In this document: positions 8,912 to 18,582 of the stretch, piece by piece
How the letters are laid out: each line of letters begins with the position of its first letter
Position numbering within the stretch: the first letter of the stretch is position 1
Origin: Xenorhabdus hominickii
Lineage (GTDB): Bacteria > Pseudomonadota > Gammaproteobacteria > Enterobacterales > Enterobacteriaceae
NCBI RefSeq assembly: GCF_002632725.1
Contig: NZ_NJAI01000005.1
Span: forward strand, 215,041-255,188
Direction of reading: 5' to 3'
Length of the DNA: 40,148 bases
Notes under the pieces: generated by a model
The model's input: the letters and a program-made list of their open reading frames with translations, nothing else
Told to the model about the DNA's origin: nothing
Database searches by the model: none
Program-made: the position numbers and the translations under genes

Positions 8912-9022
8912 TCAATTGAGGCTTGCAGGAATATCGTTCAAATGAATATGAGTTAATTCAACCTGATGTCTTTTCCATTTTTTTGACGCAACACTTTCTT
9001 GCTGCTTGAAATGACTCACCAT
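8912..9022 (-). CDS. 36-aa small ORF leading into the exporter operon
   Basis: Starts ATG at 9022 with AGGAAAAGAAGT just before it, a good ribosome-binding site, and encodes [20 protein letters not shown] then [16 protein letters not shown]. It is hydrophilic with no membrane segment. Its stop overlaps the start region of the ABC gene, suggesting coupling. I do not recognise it; a leader ORF or a remnant of a lost gene (for example a substrate or inhibitor) are both possible. Confidence 0.35.
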   Translation of the reverse strand: MVSHFKQQESVASKKWKRHQVELTHIHLNDIPASLN

Positions 9023-9104
9023 ACTTCTTTTCCTATTTAAAAAACCATTAGTTCTAATTAACAAAAAACAACAATAATAAACTATTAACTCAACAGGTTA
9101 TTCA

Positions 9105-9160
9105 TTATACGGCGGCCATCATTTCCTTCCTTTCTCAAGAAGAAAATTTTAGCCGCCGTA
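9105..9160 (-). promoter_or_regulatory. GC-rich inverted repeat with an embedded mini-ORF upstream of the exporter genes
   Basis: TACGGCGGC at 9108-9116 pairs with GCCGCCGTA at 9152-9160 across a 35-base loop in otherwise very AT-rich DNA. On the minus (sense) strand the loop carries AAGGAAGGAA followed by ATGATGGCCGCCGTATAA, a five-codon ORF (MMAAV) whose Ala codons lie inside the stem. On the plus strand TTTTT follows the stem. It could be the terminator between the effector pair and the exporter operon or a leader-type control element. Confidence 0.35.
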
Positions 9161-9213
9161 TTTTTAGATGATTTTCATGAAATGAAATTACGTCATTTAT
9201 TTCATGTGGAAAT

Positions 9214-9798
9214 TTATTTTCCTGATTTTTTTAATTTAACAATCTCATCCCAATTGTTAATGAATTGCGTGCATTCATTACATCCAAGTTGACTTGCTTT
9301 CTTATAATATTCCTTCGCCTTATTAAAGTCTTGGCTTACGCCAATTCCATTTAAATAATTAGTTCCAATCGTACGGTAACCTTCAAAATGGCCACTTTCT
9401 CCAGCCAGTTCAAAAAGAGACCGAGCTTCAGCGTATTTATTTTCTCTTTCAAAAATAAACCCTAAATTAATCATGGATTCTGGCTTGTATTTATCATTCC
9501 TAGAAATAGATAAATGATATCTTTCACTGGCCTCCTGATAATTACCTACAGTATGTTGTATTACGGCGAGCATCCAATTTGCTTCTTGGTCTCCAGCGTT
9601 TGCTTTATTTACCAACTCAAAATATTCATTTTCATTTTTAGGCATTGGGATAGATAATGCTGATAAAAAATCCTCTGGGTAATTAAATATAGCCGATGGG
9701 ACATTATGCTTGTTCATGTTCGAACTCTGCGCCGTTAAAGATAAAAATAACAAGGAAAAAATGAAGTTCTTTTTATTTTTTAAAAAGAAATCAATCAT
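9214..9798 (-). CDS. Sel1-repeat protein, probable partner of the secreted effector
   Basis: 194 aa. The N-terminus (FFLKNKKNFIFSLLFLSLTA) looks like a signal peptide, so the protein is probably periplasmic or envelope-attached. The rest is helical Sel1/TPR-like repeats, clearest at NAGDQEANWMLAVIQHTVGN, MINLGFIFERENKYAEARSL and GTNYLNGIGVSQDFNKAKEY. The ATG overlaps the stop of the upstream gene (ATGA), so the two are translationally coupled in the order effector then Sel1 protein. Sel1 proteins serve as immunity proteins or adaptors in several secretion systems (family knowledge). An immunity or chaperone role is inferred from that coupling; target not shown. Confidence 0.75.
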   Translation of the reverse strand: MIDFFLKNKKNFIFSLLFLSLTAQSSNMNKHNVPSAIFNYPEDFLSALSIPMPKNENEYFELVNKANAGDQEANWMLAVIQHTVGNYQEASERYHLSISRNDKYKPESMINLGFIFERENKYAEARSLFELAGESGHFEGYRTIGTNYLNGIGVSQDFNKAKEYYKKASQLGCNECTQFINNWDEIVKLKKSGK

Positions 9799-11126
9799 AA
9801 GATAGCTTCACTAAACGTCTCATTTACCCCTACTATGTCAACGTGAGAGGCAACTGATTCAATTGTATTATTTTTGTTCACGGCAAAATATACATCCACT
9901 ATCTTAGTGACATTTCCATTGTTCCAATTCACGGTACTTTCCAGCTCATGAACGTTACCGTTAATATCTTTGAATCCATTTTCCTTATGTGCAAGATTTA
10001 TAGAGGAAATCCCTGATTCACTTAGTTTATGTAATTCCCCGCTGTCAGTTATCGCATCATGATTAGAGTCAACCCATAACTCTAATGAGTTCCATAGGGT
10101 ATCATTTTGGTCAAAAATACCATCGCTGTTATCATCAAGATCTGCTAATGCAGTAAACCCATTATCTGCTTGGATTCCATTTTTTAATATAAAGTTATTC
10201 CCAAACAGCTCATTTCCATTATTTATTTTCCCATCTTTGTTTTTATCCCACACCAGAAATGCACTGTTTGACTCTATCCATCCTGAGCTTTCAATAATAC
10301 CGTTATTATCGTGATCAAAAAACATGCTACCGTTTTCTGCTATAGTACTAATACCATCACCAGTGAGATCAATAACAAGTGGTGTTTCTTTGTTTTCAAA
10401 TTCCGAAATGTGTTGTTCAATAATCTCTTTCACCATATTTTGGTCTAAATCTAGAAGACGTATTACTCCATCTGGTGTTATCCCTTGTAATGGCGGAATA
10501 GCATCGATCCGATGTACTTCGTTCTCTACTTCTGTGACTGCTAAAAGAGAGTTTACAAAATCTATACAGTTATTAGTAAGGAGATGGTAATCTTTTTTGA
10601 AACTTGTTCCTCTCGCCCAACCTTCAAAATTATTACTTTTCAGTTCAGAAACGTATCTCTCGATATTACCAACAACAGGCTCTGAATATAATGGATATGA
10701 GACACTGACTACCTTTGATGGATCGTATGCCATAGAGTCTCTAAATGTTAGGTTATCAACTCCTCCGACTTTTTTCTCATCACCTAAACCCCATCCGATA
10801 GATTCTCCCTTAAATTCAACCCATGCATGTCCAAAAGTAGATTTACTAACGACTCCTGCTGCATTTGTATATTCCGTTCCTGATGGTGCTACCTTTATTG
10901 TTATAATATCACTATATGGCTGTATGTCCTCGTCGGACCGGTGGAAGTTTGTTCCTCGAGCTCCTCTACCATTTGCACTATACATGACATCGTAGGCCCC
11001 AATGACTCCATATGAATGTTCAGATGGTATTGGCGACATAGGTCCAGATGGCATCGGTGACCAAGGCCTAGTTGTTATAGGTGACATAGGACCAGATGGC
11101 GTAAAATGAGATGGAAAAACTGGCAT
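9795..11126 (-). CDS. Probable type I secreted protein: papain-like (permuted NlpC/P60-type) module plus calcium-loop domain
   Basis: 443 aa. The N-terminus is a Pro/Ser-rich tail with PSGPMSPI repeated (about 11-18 and 26-33). Next comes a module with STFGHAWVEFKGESIGWGLG (H100) and LLTNNCIDFVNSLLA (C187): the His-before-Cys order of permuted papain-like folds. From about 250 the sequence has the calcium-loop domain common at the ends of type I secreted proteins: PLVIDLTGDGIST, FFDHDNNGIIE, DKNKDGKINNGNELFG, DLDDNSDGIFDQND, DSNHDAITDSGEL. There are no RTX nonapeptides and no N-terminal signal peptide. The C-terminus ends in a short hydrophobic EAIL. AAGGAAAC precedes the ATG. Export by the adjacent operon and a peptidase/amidase-like activity are inferred. 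Confidence 0.7.
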   Translation of the reverse strand: MPVFPSHFTPSGPMSPITTRPWSPMPSGPMSPIPSEHSYGVIGAYDVMYSANGRGARGTNFHRSDEDIQPYSDIITIKVAPSGTEYTNAAGVVSKSTFGHAWVEFKGESIGWGLGDEKKVGGVDNLTFRDSMAYDPSKVVSVSYPLYSEPVVGNIERYVSELKSNNFEGWARGTSFKKDYHLLTNNCIDFVNSLLAVTEVENEVHRIDAIPPLQGITPDGVIRLLDLDQNMVKEIIEQHISEFENKETPLVIDLTGDGISTIAENGSMFFDHDNNGIIESSGWIESNSAFLVWDKNKDGKINNGNELFGNNFILKNGIQADNGFTALADLDDNSDGIFDQNDTLWNSLELWVDSNHDAITDSGELHKLSESGISSINLAHKENGFKDINGNVHELESTVNWNNGNVTKIVDVYFAVNKNNTIESVASHVDIVGVNETFSEAIL

Positions 11127-11456
11127 AACTGTTTCCTTGTTAAAGATTAAAGAATCTCCACTTCACGTGAAGTGGAGATTTTTATGATAATAATAGTAAT
11201 AATTATTATTAATATCATCTTTATAATTACCAGTTAATTATTATTAAAAAATATTAATTTGATATTCACTATTTTTAGTGAAGCATTTAACTTTAAAATA
11301 AATAAAAAATAGTTTATAAGTCTATATTCACTCTCGTTTTTGCAACACTAATTTTGATGAATGTTGGACTTGCGTAAATCAATCCGGTGTCAATATGAGC
11401 AACTAAACCTACATATCAGGTAACTATGCGACACCAGAAAATGATACCGTGAATAT
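11127..11456. other. AT-rich region upstream of the effector operon
   Basis: No gene seen. It contains the perfect palindrome at 11153-11180, A/T runs where the effector promoter would lie, and at its right the end of the Tn554-like remnant. I could not define the terminus of that element. Confidence 0.4.
11153..11180. promoter_or_regulatory. Perfect 28-bp palindrome between promoter region and effector start
   Basis: AATCTCCACTTCAC followed directly by its reverse complement GTGAAGTGGAGATT, then T-rich sequence on the plus strand. It lies 27-54 bases upstream of the effector ATG, so it would be in the 5' leader or overlap the promoter. It could be an operator for a dimeric regulator, an attenuator, or a plus-strand terminator isolating the operon; no plus-strand gene ends here. 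Confidence 0.6.
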
Positions 11457-11860
11457 CTAGTTGGATCTTTCTCTATCTATGACGGGTAACGGTGCATTCA
11501 GCTTTTCTTCAGATAAACCATGCCGATATGCGTTATACTGCCAAACAACATATTGCTCAAGAAGTCTGGCATTTTCGGCTTTTAGTCGAGCATTCACTTC
11601 CTCAAGGCGCTTAATACGCTGGCCAGCTATCGTTAAAGACGGCGGCGTCTTTGTTTCCAAGAAATCACCTTTTAGCCTGGCCTTTTTATCCAGAAAAGCC
11701 TGTTTAATTTGTTTATTGGCATTCAGTGACTGCCTCGTTGGACGATTGCCTATGTGCTTCATGACTACGTCACAAAGACTGTCCATGTCAGTTTACCGAG
11801 CCAACCGTCAAGAGTCCCAAGAATCTTTTCTAGATCCAAGCCTGTTAAGTGTTTAGCCAA
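11457..11860 (-). pseudogene. Tn554 TnpC-like (DUF6262-type) protein, frameshifted
   Basis: From a TTG at about 11860, overlapping the end of the tnpB remnant, the frame reads AKHLTGLDLEKILGTLDGWL and GKLTW, then goes out of frame. The next frame continues DSLCDVVMKHIGNRPTRQSL, NANKQIKQAFLDKKARLKGD and the coiled coil AGQRIKRLEEVNARLKAENA to 11457. Adding one G at the TGG near 11780 joins them. In Tn554 this protein helps orient transposition. The 109-aa downstream piece has an ATG of its own, but its start lies inside the conserved region. Confidence 0.65.
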
Positions 11861-13332
11861 AATCACCTCCCAGTAAAGCCCTCATTTCATCTTTATCCGA
11901 TCTGTCAAACTCAACTTTCGGTTGCGCAATTTTTGCAGCCATTTCGCGTTTTAGCGGGCTAAATTCTTGATTGTTGCGTGAACGAATTACCGCACCGTCC
12001 TCAATATCATCGGACTCAAGAAGTCGAATCAACTCTACTGTTCGCTCTAAAGTTTGCTTTTGGTGCTCAAACCATCGTCCCGCGCCATAGAAACCTTCTA
12101 CCATGCCTGCTGTAGCTTTCTCTAACTGCGCCTGTGTCTTATCCCTTTGGATTTTGAGTCGGGTTAGTTTTTCCTTGTCACCTCTCACACATACTTGCTC
12201 AGTACAATTGATACAGTCTCGATACTTCTGGCAAGGAATCATCGAAAAGTCATGAACACAAAATCCATATTCCGTTACCTTCACGAGCAATATTACTTCC
12301 TAGCGTATACCTAAATCTCCGAGTAGATAGATTTAGCCTCTTTCCTGTTCGCTCAGAGTAAACATCAAGTAGATTTTCCAGCTTTCTCACCATTTCATTA
12401 CAGAAATCTCGCTCAATATGTAGCTCATCACTAATCAATGTTGTCATCAATGACTTAGCATCCTTGTACTCTTTTATTACTTCAAAATCTGGAAACAGTG
12501 GCAGCTCTTGTATTGTTTGATGAGTTAGTTCATAACCAATTAATTTTGAGCATTTTTCTGATATTTTTAGTGAGTGTAGAGTTAATAAATCCCAGAGATC
12601 TTTAGTAATTGGGTAGATATTAAATTCAGTCCGACATTTAAAAAACCTTTGCTCTTGGTAAATTTATCCAGTATTCGTGAATTTTACCGACCTTATGCGA
12701 ACAAATGTCTTTGATCTTTAGGCTTGTAATTTGTATTGGTCTTCTACCTGTATATACAAGAACTGTCGATAGCGCATAATCCGAAAGGTTTATCTTCCCA
12801 AACACATATGCTTGCATCATTGCATCAATAAGAGCGCTCATTTCAATTTCGGTTAACGGTCCCTCCTCAGGATCTAAGCTCTTTATCGCTTTTCCTTTCT
12901 CCAGTCCTCTTAAGCGTAGACCATCTAGAAAATCAAGAACTTCTTTAGATATTCCGGGGTATCCCCATCCTGTCAATTTCGCACGAACATTCTTATTTTA
13001 GATAGGTTTTGTTCCTCATCACGCGACAGAGCCGAGCGGTACGAAATCAGCGAATGAACCAGAAACTCACGATCTCCCATGAGATTAAAATATTGTCTGG
13101 TTTGATCGTTAAGTCCCCTAACTGTTTCCGCCGCGTATTCTTCAGCACAGCGCGCCAGCACAGTTTTTAGCGAAGACTCTACAATTGGTTTTAACTTTGA
13201 CATCCATTTAACAGCAACCACGACATTCTTATTTAACTTCCAGGAACTATCGTTTATATCAAATTCCCTGCCATCCCGAGATATGAATATTCTTTTCTCA
13301 TATCCAATTTCAACTTTTTCATAATTATTCAT
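11853..13332 (-). pseudogene. Tn554 TnpB-like tyrosine recombinase, multiply broken
   Basis: The chain can be followed through three frames. It starts MNNYEKVEIGYEKRIFISRD at 13332; a one-base loss near 12973 (VRN then LTGWGYPGISKEVLDF) shifts it; VLVYTGRRPIQITSLKIKDI keeps the first catalytic Arg; a second shift lies near 12645 before CRTEFNIYPITKDLWDLLTL. RRFRYTLGSNIAREG is the HxxR-equivalent region, after which a stretch carrying the catalytic Tyr seems deleted. The frame resumes at FCVHDFSMIPCQKYRDCINC, a Cys-rich C-terminal motif of this family, and ends in a Glu/Lys-rich helix. The total is well short of the usual ~630-700 aa. Confidence 0.7.
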
Positions 13333-13338
13333 CAGAAG

Positions 13339-14571
13339 TTACTCCTGACACCCAATATTGCGTTGAAACTCCAAAACAGCTTCTTTGGCTTTTTCTTTTA
13401 TATGCCGCCTGTTATATGTAGCAGCTGTTCCTGAAGTTTCTTTCCAGCCCATGAGGTAAGACCTCATTTGTTCTTCTTTCTCCGGGCTATGCTTACCTGC
13501 AACTTTATCTAAAGCCTTTGAAAAACTGTAGTTCCAACTATGCCTAAAGGCGTGTGCGTGAACAGGAGAAAATTTTTCTGCGACACCCTGCAAAGCTGAC
13601 ATCACTTTTCCGAAACCACTATTGGATAGAGGCTCACCTTGATAGGTGCCTTGCTTATGGGTCACAAACAAATAGGGGTGTTTACGGGCACGAGAAAAAG
13701 CTGAACGATATTTCATAACATACTCACTCAATATATCGGATAATCAGTCGATTATCAGTAAAATACGCTCTTCTGTTTTTACTAAAGGCTGGTAAACGCG
13801 GTGATCTACAAAGCTATCAGTACGTCTGACAATTCGAATTTCATTTGCGACAAAATCTATATCATCAATTCTCAGATTAAGTAGTTCACCTCTCCGAATA
13901 CCTAAATAATGTAGCAAAGCTATAATTGCGGCATTTCGTACTTGTAACGAATAGCCTTGATAGGGGTTATTATCGTGTCCAGGCTTTGATACTTCCATGA
14001 CCTCCTTCAGCAAGTGAGAATCCAGCCCTTTATCTTCTCGTGAAATTTCTGACCTTCCTTTCTTTTTAAGGCGATGAGATTTGATATTTTTATACATCGC
14101 ATCTATTTCAATCTTCATATTCTTACTGGGATTTGTAGTGATAATTTCAGCGAGCCATTTCAAATAATCAGCTATAAAGGTCATGCGAACATATTTGGTT
14201 GGAGAATTCACATTGGTGGCAGTCGTTAGACGGCTTTGTTTTATATTTACGACTTTCTCATTCTGTTCCGAGGGCGACCGCAATGGTAAAGAACAATAAT
14301 CTCTTAAAGAATCAATTTCCCATACCTTCAGCCATTCAGCTCGTTTCCATCGATCTTCAATATCGACAGAATACTCAGCAGTCTACGAATAAAGGACTTT
14401 CATTGAAGTAATATACCTTTGAATGGTCGCTACAGACTTAGCGGCTCCACGGATTTGAGAAGTACTATATAAGTTAGGATAAAACAGCGGGACACCAGAA
14501 GAACCATCGACAAGAAGTTTTAGTCTCTCTCCTGTCTCACTCACAATATGCTTGGTCATTAGGCTAGTCAT
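13339..14571 (-). pseudogene. Tn554 TnpA-like tyrosine recombinase with two in-frame stops
   Basis: A single open frame of about 410 codons from the ATG at 14571, interrupted only by TAG at 14383-14385 (expected Trp in KVLYS*TAEYSVDIEDRW) and TGA at 13744-13746 (IID*LSDILSEYVMKYR). The core has LHYLGIRRGELLNLRIDDID (first catalytic Arg), HAHAFRHSWN (HxxR) and GWKETSGTAATYNRRHI (catalytic Tyr). Both lesions are single-base changes to stop with no frameshift, so decay looks recent. N-terminal GERLKLLVDGSSGVPLFYPN fits this family's opening. Confidence 0.8.
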
Positions 14572-14653
14572 ATAGGTACCATTCTTTACATTTTATAAAC
14601 GTAGCCGATAACTAAAAACCTGCAAGAAATATTTTACAGTCCTTAAAAAGGAA

Positions 14654-14674
14654 AAGCCCCGATTAACGGGGCTT
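14654..14674 (-). terminator. Rho-independent terminator of ssb
   Basis: AAGCCCC / GGGGCTT stem with a 7-base loop, followed on the minus strand by TTTTCCTTTTT. It lies about 40 bp past the ssb stop. Confidence 0.85.
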
Positions 14675-14711
14675 CCAAGAAGATAATTTACATTATAGTC
14701 TATGGTATTTT

Positions 14712-15227
14712 TTAGAACGGGATATCGTCATCGAAATCCATTGGTGGTTCATTGCTCTGTGGCGCAGGAGACTGTGCCGGGCGAGATGGTGCACTACCGC
14801 CACTGAATTGCTGAGAGGCTTGTGGTTGTTGTGGTTGTCCCCAACCGCCTTGTGCTGGAGCTTCTTGGCTTGCGCCGCCGCGCCCGCCCAGCATTTGCAT
14901 GGTGCCGCCAATATTTACCACTACTTCAGTGGAGTAACGGTCTTGACCACTCTGATCCTGCCATTTGCGAGTCTGCAAAGCACCTTCGATATAAACCTGA
15001 GAGCCTTTGCGCAGGTATTCACCAGCAACTTCTGCCAGTTTGCCGAAAAGTACCACACGGTGCCATTCGGTTTTCTCTCTCATCTCACCGGTTTGCTTAT
15101 CACGCCAGCTCTCAGACGTTGCCAGAGTAATGTTGGCAACTGCACCGCCGTTCGGCATATAGCGAACTTCCGGGTCCTGCCCCAAATTACCCACTAAAAT
15201 AACTTTGTTTACGCCTCTGCTGGCCAT
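14712..15227 (-). CDS. ssb: Single-stranded DNA-binding protein
   Basis: 171 aa. N-terminal OB-fold begins [20 protein letters not shown] and includes [20 protein letters not shown] and [18 protein letters not shown] Gly/Gln/Pro-rich disordered linker (about 114-160) follows, ending in the acidic tip [10 protein letters not shown] that recruits replication and repair partners. Length and ends match enterobacterial Ssb. It is transcribed divergently from uvrA with a shared upstream region containing a LexA site, the conserved arrangement in Enterobacterales. Confidence 0.99.
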   Translation of the reverse strand: MASRGVNKVILVGNLGQDPEVRYMPNGGAVANITLATSESWRDKQTGEMREKTEWHRVVLFGKLAEVAGEYLRKGSQVYIEGALQTRKWQDQSGQDRYSTEVVVNIGGTMQMLGGRGGASQEAPAQGGWGQPQQPQASQQFSGGSAPSRPAQSPAPQSNEPPMDFDDDIPF

Positions 15228-15402
15228 TCGGAATACTCCTGATGAAATGAATTTTGCTAAAAACGGACTTCTCTAATTATAAGCGAAGTAGTTTACCATG
15301 CGAGGACTAAGTTTAAACAGAGACCCGTTATATTATACTTTGCGAAGCGCATCGTACTTTACATTACATTGTAATGGTTACAGCATGATCCCCCATCAAA
15401 CA

Positions 15403-15418
15403 CTGTATATCCATTCAG
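15403..15418. promoter_or_regulatory. LexA (SOS) box between ssb and uvrA
   Basis: CTGTATATCCATTCAG matches the LexA consensus CTG-N10-CAG with the alternating A/T core. It lies 65 bp before the uvrA start and 176 bp before the ssb start, the position of the known E. coli uvrA-ssb operator. It should repress uvrA and possibly one ssb promoter until DNA damage. Confidence 0.9.
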
Positions 15419-15482
15419 CAATGTTTGTGCAATAATAACTCGTTTACGAATTTTGTACTATCAATAATCTGGGAAATGGTAT

Positions 15483-18314
15483 ATGGATAACATCGAAGTT
15501 CGGGGCGCCCGCACCCATAATCTCAAGAATATCAATTTAGTAATTCCCCGTGACAAGCTGATAGTCATTACTGGACTGTCAGGCTCCGGTAAGTCATCTC
15601 TGGCTTTCGATACACTGTATGCGGAAGGCCAGCGTCGCTATGTGGAATCGCTCTCTGCGTATGCCCGTCAGTTTTTGTCACTGATGGAAAAACCGGACGT
15701 CGATCATATCGAAGGGCTATCCCCTGCCATTTCTATTGAGCAAAAATCTACTTCTCATAATCCGCGATCTACTGTTGGTACAATCACCGAAATCCATGAT
15801 TATCTCCGCCTGCTGTTTGCTCGTGTGGGTGAACCTCGCTGCCCTGAACACGATATCACGCTGGCAGCGCAAACGGTCAGTCAGATGGTGGATAATGTTC
15901 TAGCTTTGCCGGAGGGACAACGTCTGATGCTATTGGCTCCCGTGGTCAAAGAACGTAAGGGCGAACATACTAAGCTGCTGGATAATCTCGCTACACAAGG
16001 TTATATCCGTGCCCGTATTGATGGCGAAGTGTGCGATTTATCCGATCCTCCTAAACTTGAATTACAGAAAAAACATACCATTGAAGTAGTTGTCGACCGT
16101 TTCAAAGTACGTGATGATCTCGCTCAACGGCTGTCTGAATCATTCGAAACTGCATTGGAGCTATCCGGTGGTACTGCTGTCATTGCCAATATGGATGATG
16201 CAGAGGTAGAAGAGTTGGTCTTTTCTGCCAATTTTGCCTGTTCTGTCTGTGGCTATAGTATGAGCGAACTAGAGCCGCGTCTGTTTTCTTTCAACAATCC
16301 CGCCGGTGCTTGCCCAACATGTGATGGTTTAGGCGTCCAGCAATTTTTCGATCCTGAACGTGTTGTCCAAAATGGAGATATCTCTCTTGCGGGTGGTGCA
16401 ATCCGTGGTTGGGATCGCCGTAATTTCTATTACTTCCAGATGTTGAGATCGCTGTCAGAGCATTACAAATTTGATATTGAAACTCCATTTAATCAGTTAA
16501 CTCCTGACATTAGAAAAATAGTGCTATACGGCTCAGACAAAGAGTCCATCGAATTTAAATATACCAATGATCGTGGCGATGTAACCGTCCGTAATCATCC
16601 GTTTGAAGGTGTGCTGCATAACATGGAACGCCGCTATAAAGAGACGGAATCCTCTGCTGTACGTGAAGAGTTAGCAAAATATATCAGCAATCGTTCTTGT
16701 ATCTCTTGTGATGGAACCCGATTGCGCAAAGAAGCACGTTATGTCTTTATTGAAAATACTACGTTGCCGCAAATCTCTGATTTCAGCATCGGTCATGCAA
16801 TGGAGTTTTTCCAAAATATCAAGTTGAGTGGGCAACGCGCTAAAATTGCCGAAAAAGTCCTGAAAGAGATCCGTGATCGACTGAAATTTCTGGTGAATGT
16901 CGGCTTGAATTATCTGGCTCTTTCCCGTTCAGCGGAAACTCTTTCTGGTGGTGAAGCCCAGCGCATTCGTTTAGCCAGTCAGATTGGGGCAGGCCTTGTC
17001 GGTGTAATGTATGTGCTGGATGAACCTTCCATTGGCCTTCATCAACGGGATAATGAGCGTTTGCTGGAAACGTTGCTGCATCTGCGCAATCTGGGCAATA
17101 CCGTTATTGTGGTCGAACATGATGAAGATGCCATCCGTGCAGCCGACCATATTATTGATATCGGGCCTGGTGCTGGTGTACATGGCGGTGAGATTGTTGC
17201 CGAAGGCAACATCACTGATATCATGGAGAGTGAGAAATCTCTCACCGGAAAATTCCTGAGTGGAGAACGTCAAATTGGCATTCCAGAACAGCGCGTACCT
17301 GCCAATCCCAACAAAATACTGAAACTAATTGGGGCAAAAGGCAATAACCTGAAAAAGGTGACATTAAAACTGCCTGTCGGCCTGTTTACCTGTGTCACCG
17401 GGGTTTCCGGTTCGGGTAAATCAACATTGATCAACGACACACTATTCCCTATCGCACAACGTCAACTAAACGGAGCGACGAACATTAATCCTGCGCCTTA
17501 TATGGACATCGAAGGATTAGAGCATTTTGACAAAGTGATCGATATCGACCAAAGCCCGATAGGCAGAACACCCCGTTCCAACCCTGCCACTTATACTGGC
17601 GTATTTACTCCGGTAAGGGAGTTATTTTCAGGTGTCCCAGAATCCCGTGCGCGTGGTTATACACCGGGACGTTTCAGCTTCAACGTTAAAGGCGGACGCT
17701 GTGAAGCCTGTCAGGGCGATGGGGTAATTAAAGTTGAGATGCATTTCTTGCCTGATATTTATGTGCCTTGTGATCAATGTAAGGGCAAGCGTTATAACCG
17801 TGAAACGCTGGAAATCAAATATAAAGGAAAAAATATCAATGAAGTACTGAGCATGACCATCGAAGAGGCCCGAGAGTTCTTCGATGCCGTTCCAGCCCTT
17901 GCCCGCAAGTTACAAACCTTGATAGATGTTGGCCTTTCCTATATTCGTCTGGGGCAATCAGCAACGACACTTTCAGGGGGTGAGGCCCAGAGGGTAAAAC
18001 TCGCGAGAGAATTATCCAAACGGGGTACAGGTCAAACGCTTTATATTCTTGATGAACCGACAACCGGCCTACATTTCGCGGATATTCAGCAGTTATTGTC
18101 CGTTCTGCATCAGCTACGGGATCAGGGAAATACCATTGTTGTAATCGAGCATAATCTGGATGTGATCAAAACTGCCGATTGGATTGTCGATCTTGGCCCT
18201 GAAGGCGGTAGTGGTGGCGGTGAAATATTGGTATCGGGAACACCCGAAGAAGTCGCTCAGTGCGAGAAGTCTCATACTGCCCGTTTTTTGAAACCAATAC
18301 TTGAACGTGATTAA
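15483..18314 (+). CDS. uvrA: Excinuclease ABC subunit A
   Basis: 943 aa, full family length. It recognises DNA damage with UvrB in nucleotide excision repair. First ATPase: Walker [21 protein letters not shown], with signature [16 protein letters not shown] and [14 protein letters not shown]. Second ATPase: [20 protein letters not shown], with [16 protein letters not shown] and [14 protein letters not shown]. Zinc modules are visible as [19 protein letters not shown]...ACPTCDGLG and [14 protein letters not shown]...[11 protein letters not shown] further CISCDGTRL lies between. Start ATG follows a LexA-controlled leader. No lesions. Confidence 0.99.
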   Translation: MDNIEVRGARTHNLKNINLVIPRDKLIVITGLSGSGKSSLAFDTLYAEGQRRYVESLSAYARQFLSLMEKPDVDHIEGLSPAISIEQKSTSHNPRSTVGTITEIHDYLRLLFARVGEPRCPEHDITLAAQTVSQMVDNVLALPEGQRLMLLAPVVKERKGEHTKLLDNLATQGYIRARIDGEVCDLSDPPKLELQKKHTIEVVVDRFKVRDDLAQRLSESFETALELSGGTAVIANMDDAEVEELVFSANFACSVCGYSMSELEPRLFSFNNPAGACPTCDGLGVQQFFDPERVVQNGDISLAGGAIRGWDRRNFYYFQMLRSLSEHYKFDIETPFNQLTPDIRKIVLYGSDKESIEFKYTNDRGDVTVRNHPFEGVLHNMERRYKETESSAVREELAKYISNRSCISCDGTRLRKEARYVFIENTTLPQISDFSIGHAMEFFQNIKLSGQRAKIAEKVLKEIRDRLKFLVNVGLNYLALSRSAETLSGGEAQRIRLASQIGAGLVGVMYVLDEPSIGLHQRDNERLLETLLHLRNLGNTVIVVEHDEDAIRAADHIIDIGPGAGVHGGEIVAEGNITDIMESEKSLTGKFLSGERQIGIPEQRVPANPNKILKLIGAKGNNLKKVTLKLPVGLFTCVTGVSGSGKSTLINDTLFPIAQRQLNGATNINPAPYMDIEGLEHFDKVIDIDQSPIGRTPRSNPATYTGVFTPVRELFSGVPESRARGYTPGRFSFNVKGGRCEACQGDGVIKVEMHFLPDIYVPCDQCKGKRYNRETLEIKYKGKNINEVLSMTIEEAREFFDAVPALARKLQTLIDVGLSYIRLGQSATTLSGGEAQRVKLARELSKRGTGQTLYILDEPTTGLHFADIQQLLSVLHQLRDQGNTIVVIEHNLDVIKTADWIVDLGPEGGSGGGEILVSGTPEEVAQCEKSHTARFLKPILERD

Positions 18315-18345
18315 TTTATTTTAGTAACTAAATGACGTTACGATC

Positions 18346-18364
18346 CTCCCCACTTTGTGGGGAG
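18346..18364 (+). terminator. Probable uvrA terminator
   Basis: CTCCCC-ACTTTGT-GGGGAG hairpin about 30 bp after the uvrA stop. The following CCTTCCTTATTCC is only moderately T-rich. Confidence 0.6.
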
Positions 18365-18520
18365 CCTTCCTTATTCCTAGATCAATTGTTAACTAAATTC
18401 ATAACAATACGTGTATACAAGGCATTTACTGCCATTATTTACAATGAAATAACTTTTCATAAATCAGCATCATATTGTTGAGCTAATATTATTAATGATC
18501 ACATTTCCAATGCATTAATG

Positions 18521-18550
18521 CCATAATGGCATAATGGCATAATGGCATAA
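18521..18550 (+). repeat. Short tandem repeat, GCATAATG units
   Basis: Three consecutive 8-bp units plus partial copies at each side (CCATAATGGCATAATGGCAT and onward). It lies 33 bp before the DUF5993 start, in the expected promoter or leader, so copy-number change could alter promoter spacing. Confidence 0.9.
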
Positions 18551-18582
18551 CATATAAGTTAAATTTATAATGGAGATTAAAC

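Larger units (their letters stand above)
11457..14571 (-). mobile_element. Tn554-like transposition module, decayed
   Basis: Three consecutive minus-strand genes correspond to tnpA, tnpB and tnpC of Tn554-type elements: two tyrosine recombinases followed by a small coiled-coil protein. All three are broken by different small lesions. The module sits between ssb and the secreted-effector operon. Exact element ends were not found. Confidence 0.7.

Noticed and set aside
9108..9160. Simple Rho-independent terminator for the effector operon
   Set aside because: The T-run is on the plus strand, opposite to the direction of transcription, and the loop is 35 bases; kept only as a regulatory candidate.
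16971..17273. 100-aa and other antisense frames inside uvrA
   Set aside because: Shadows of the conserved uvrA frame with no coding signals of their own.
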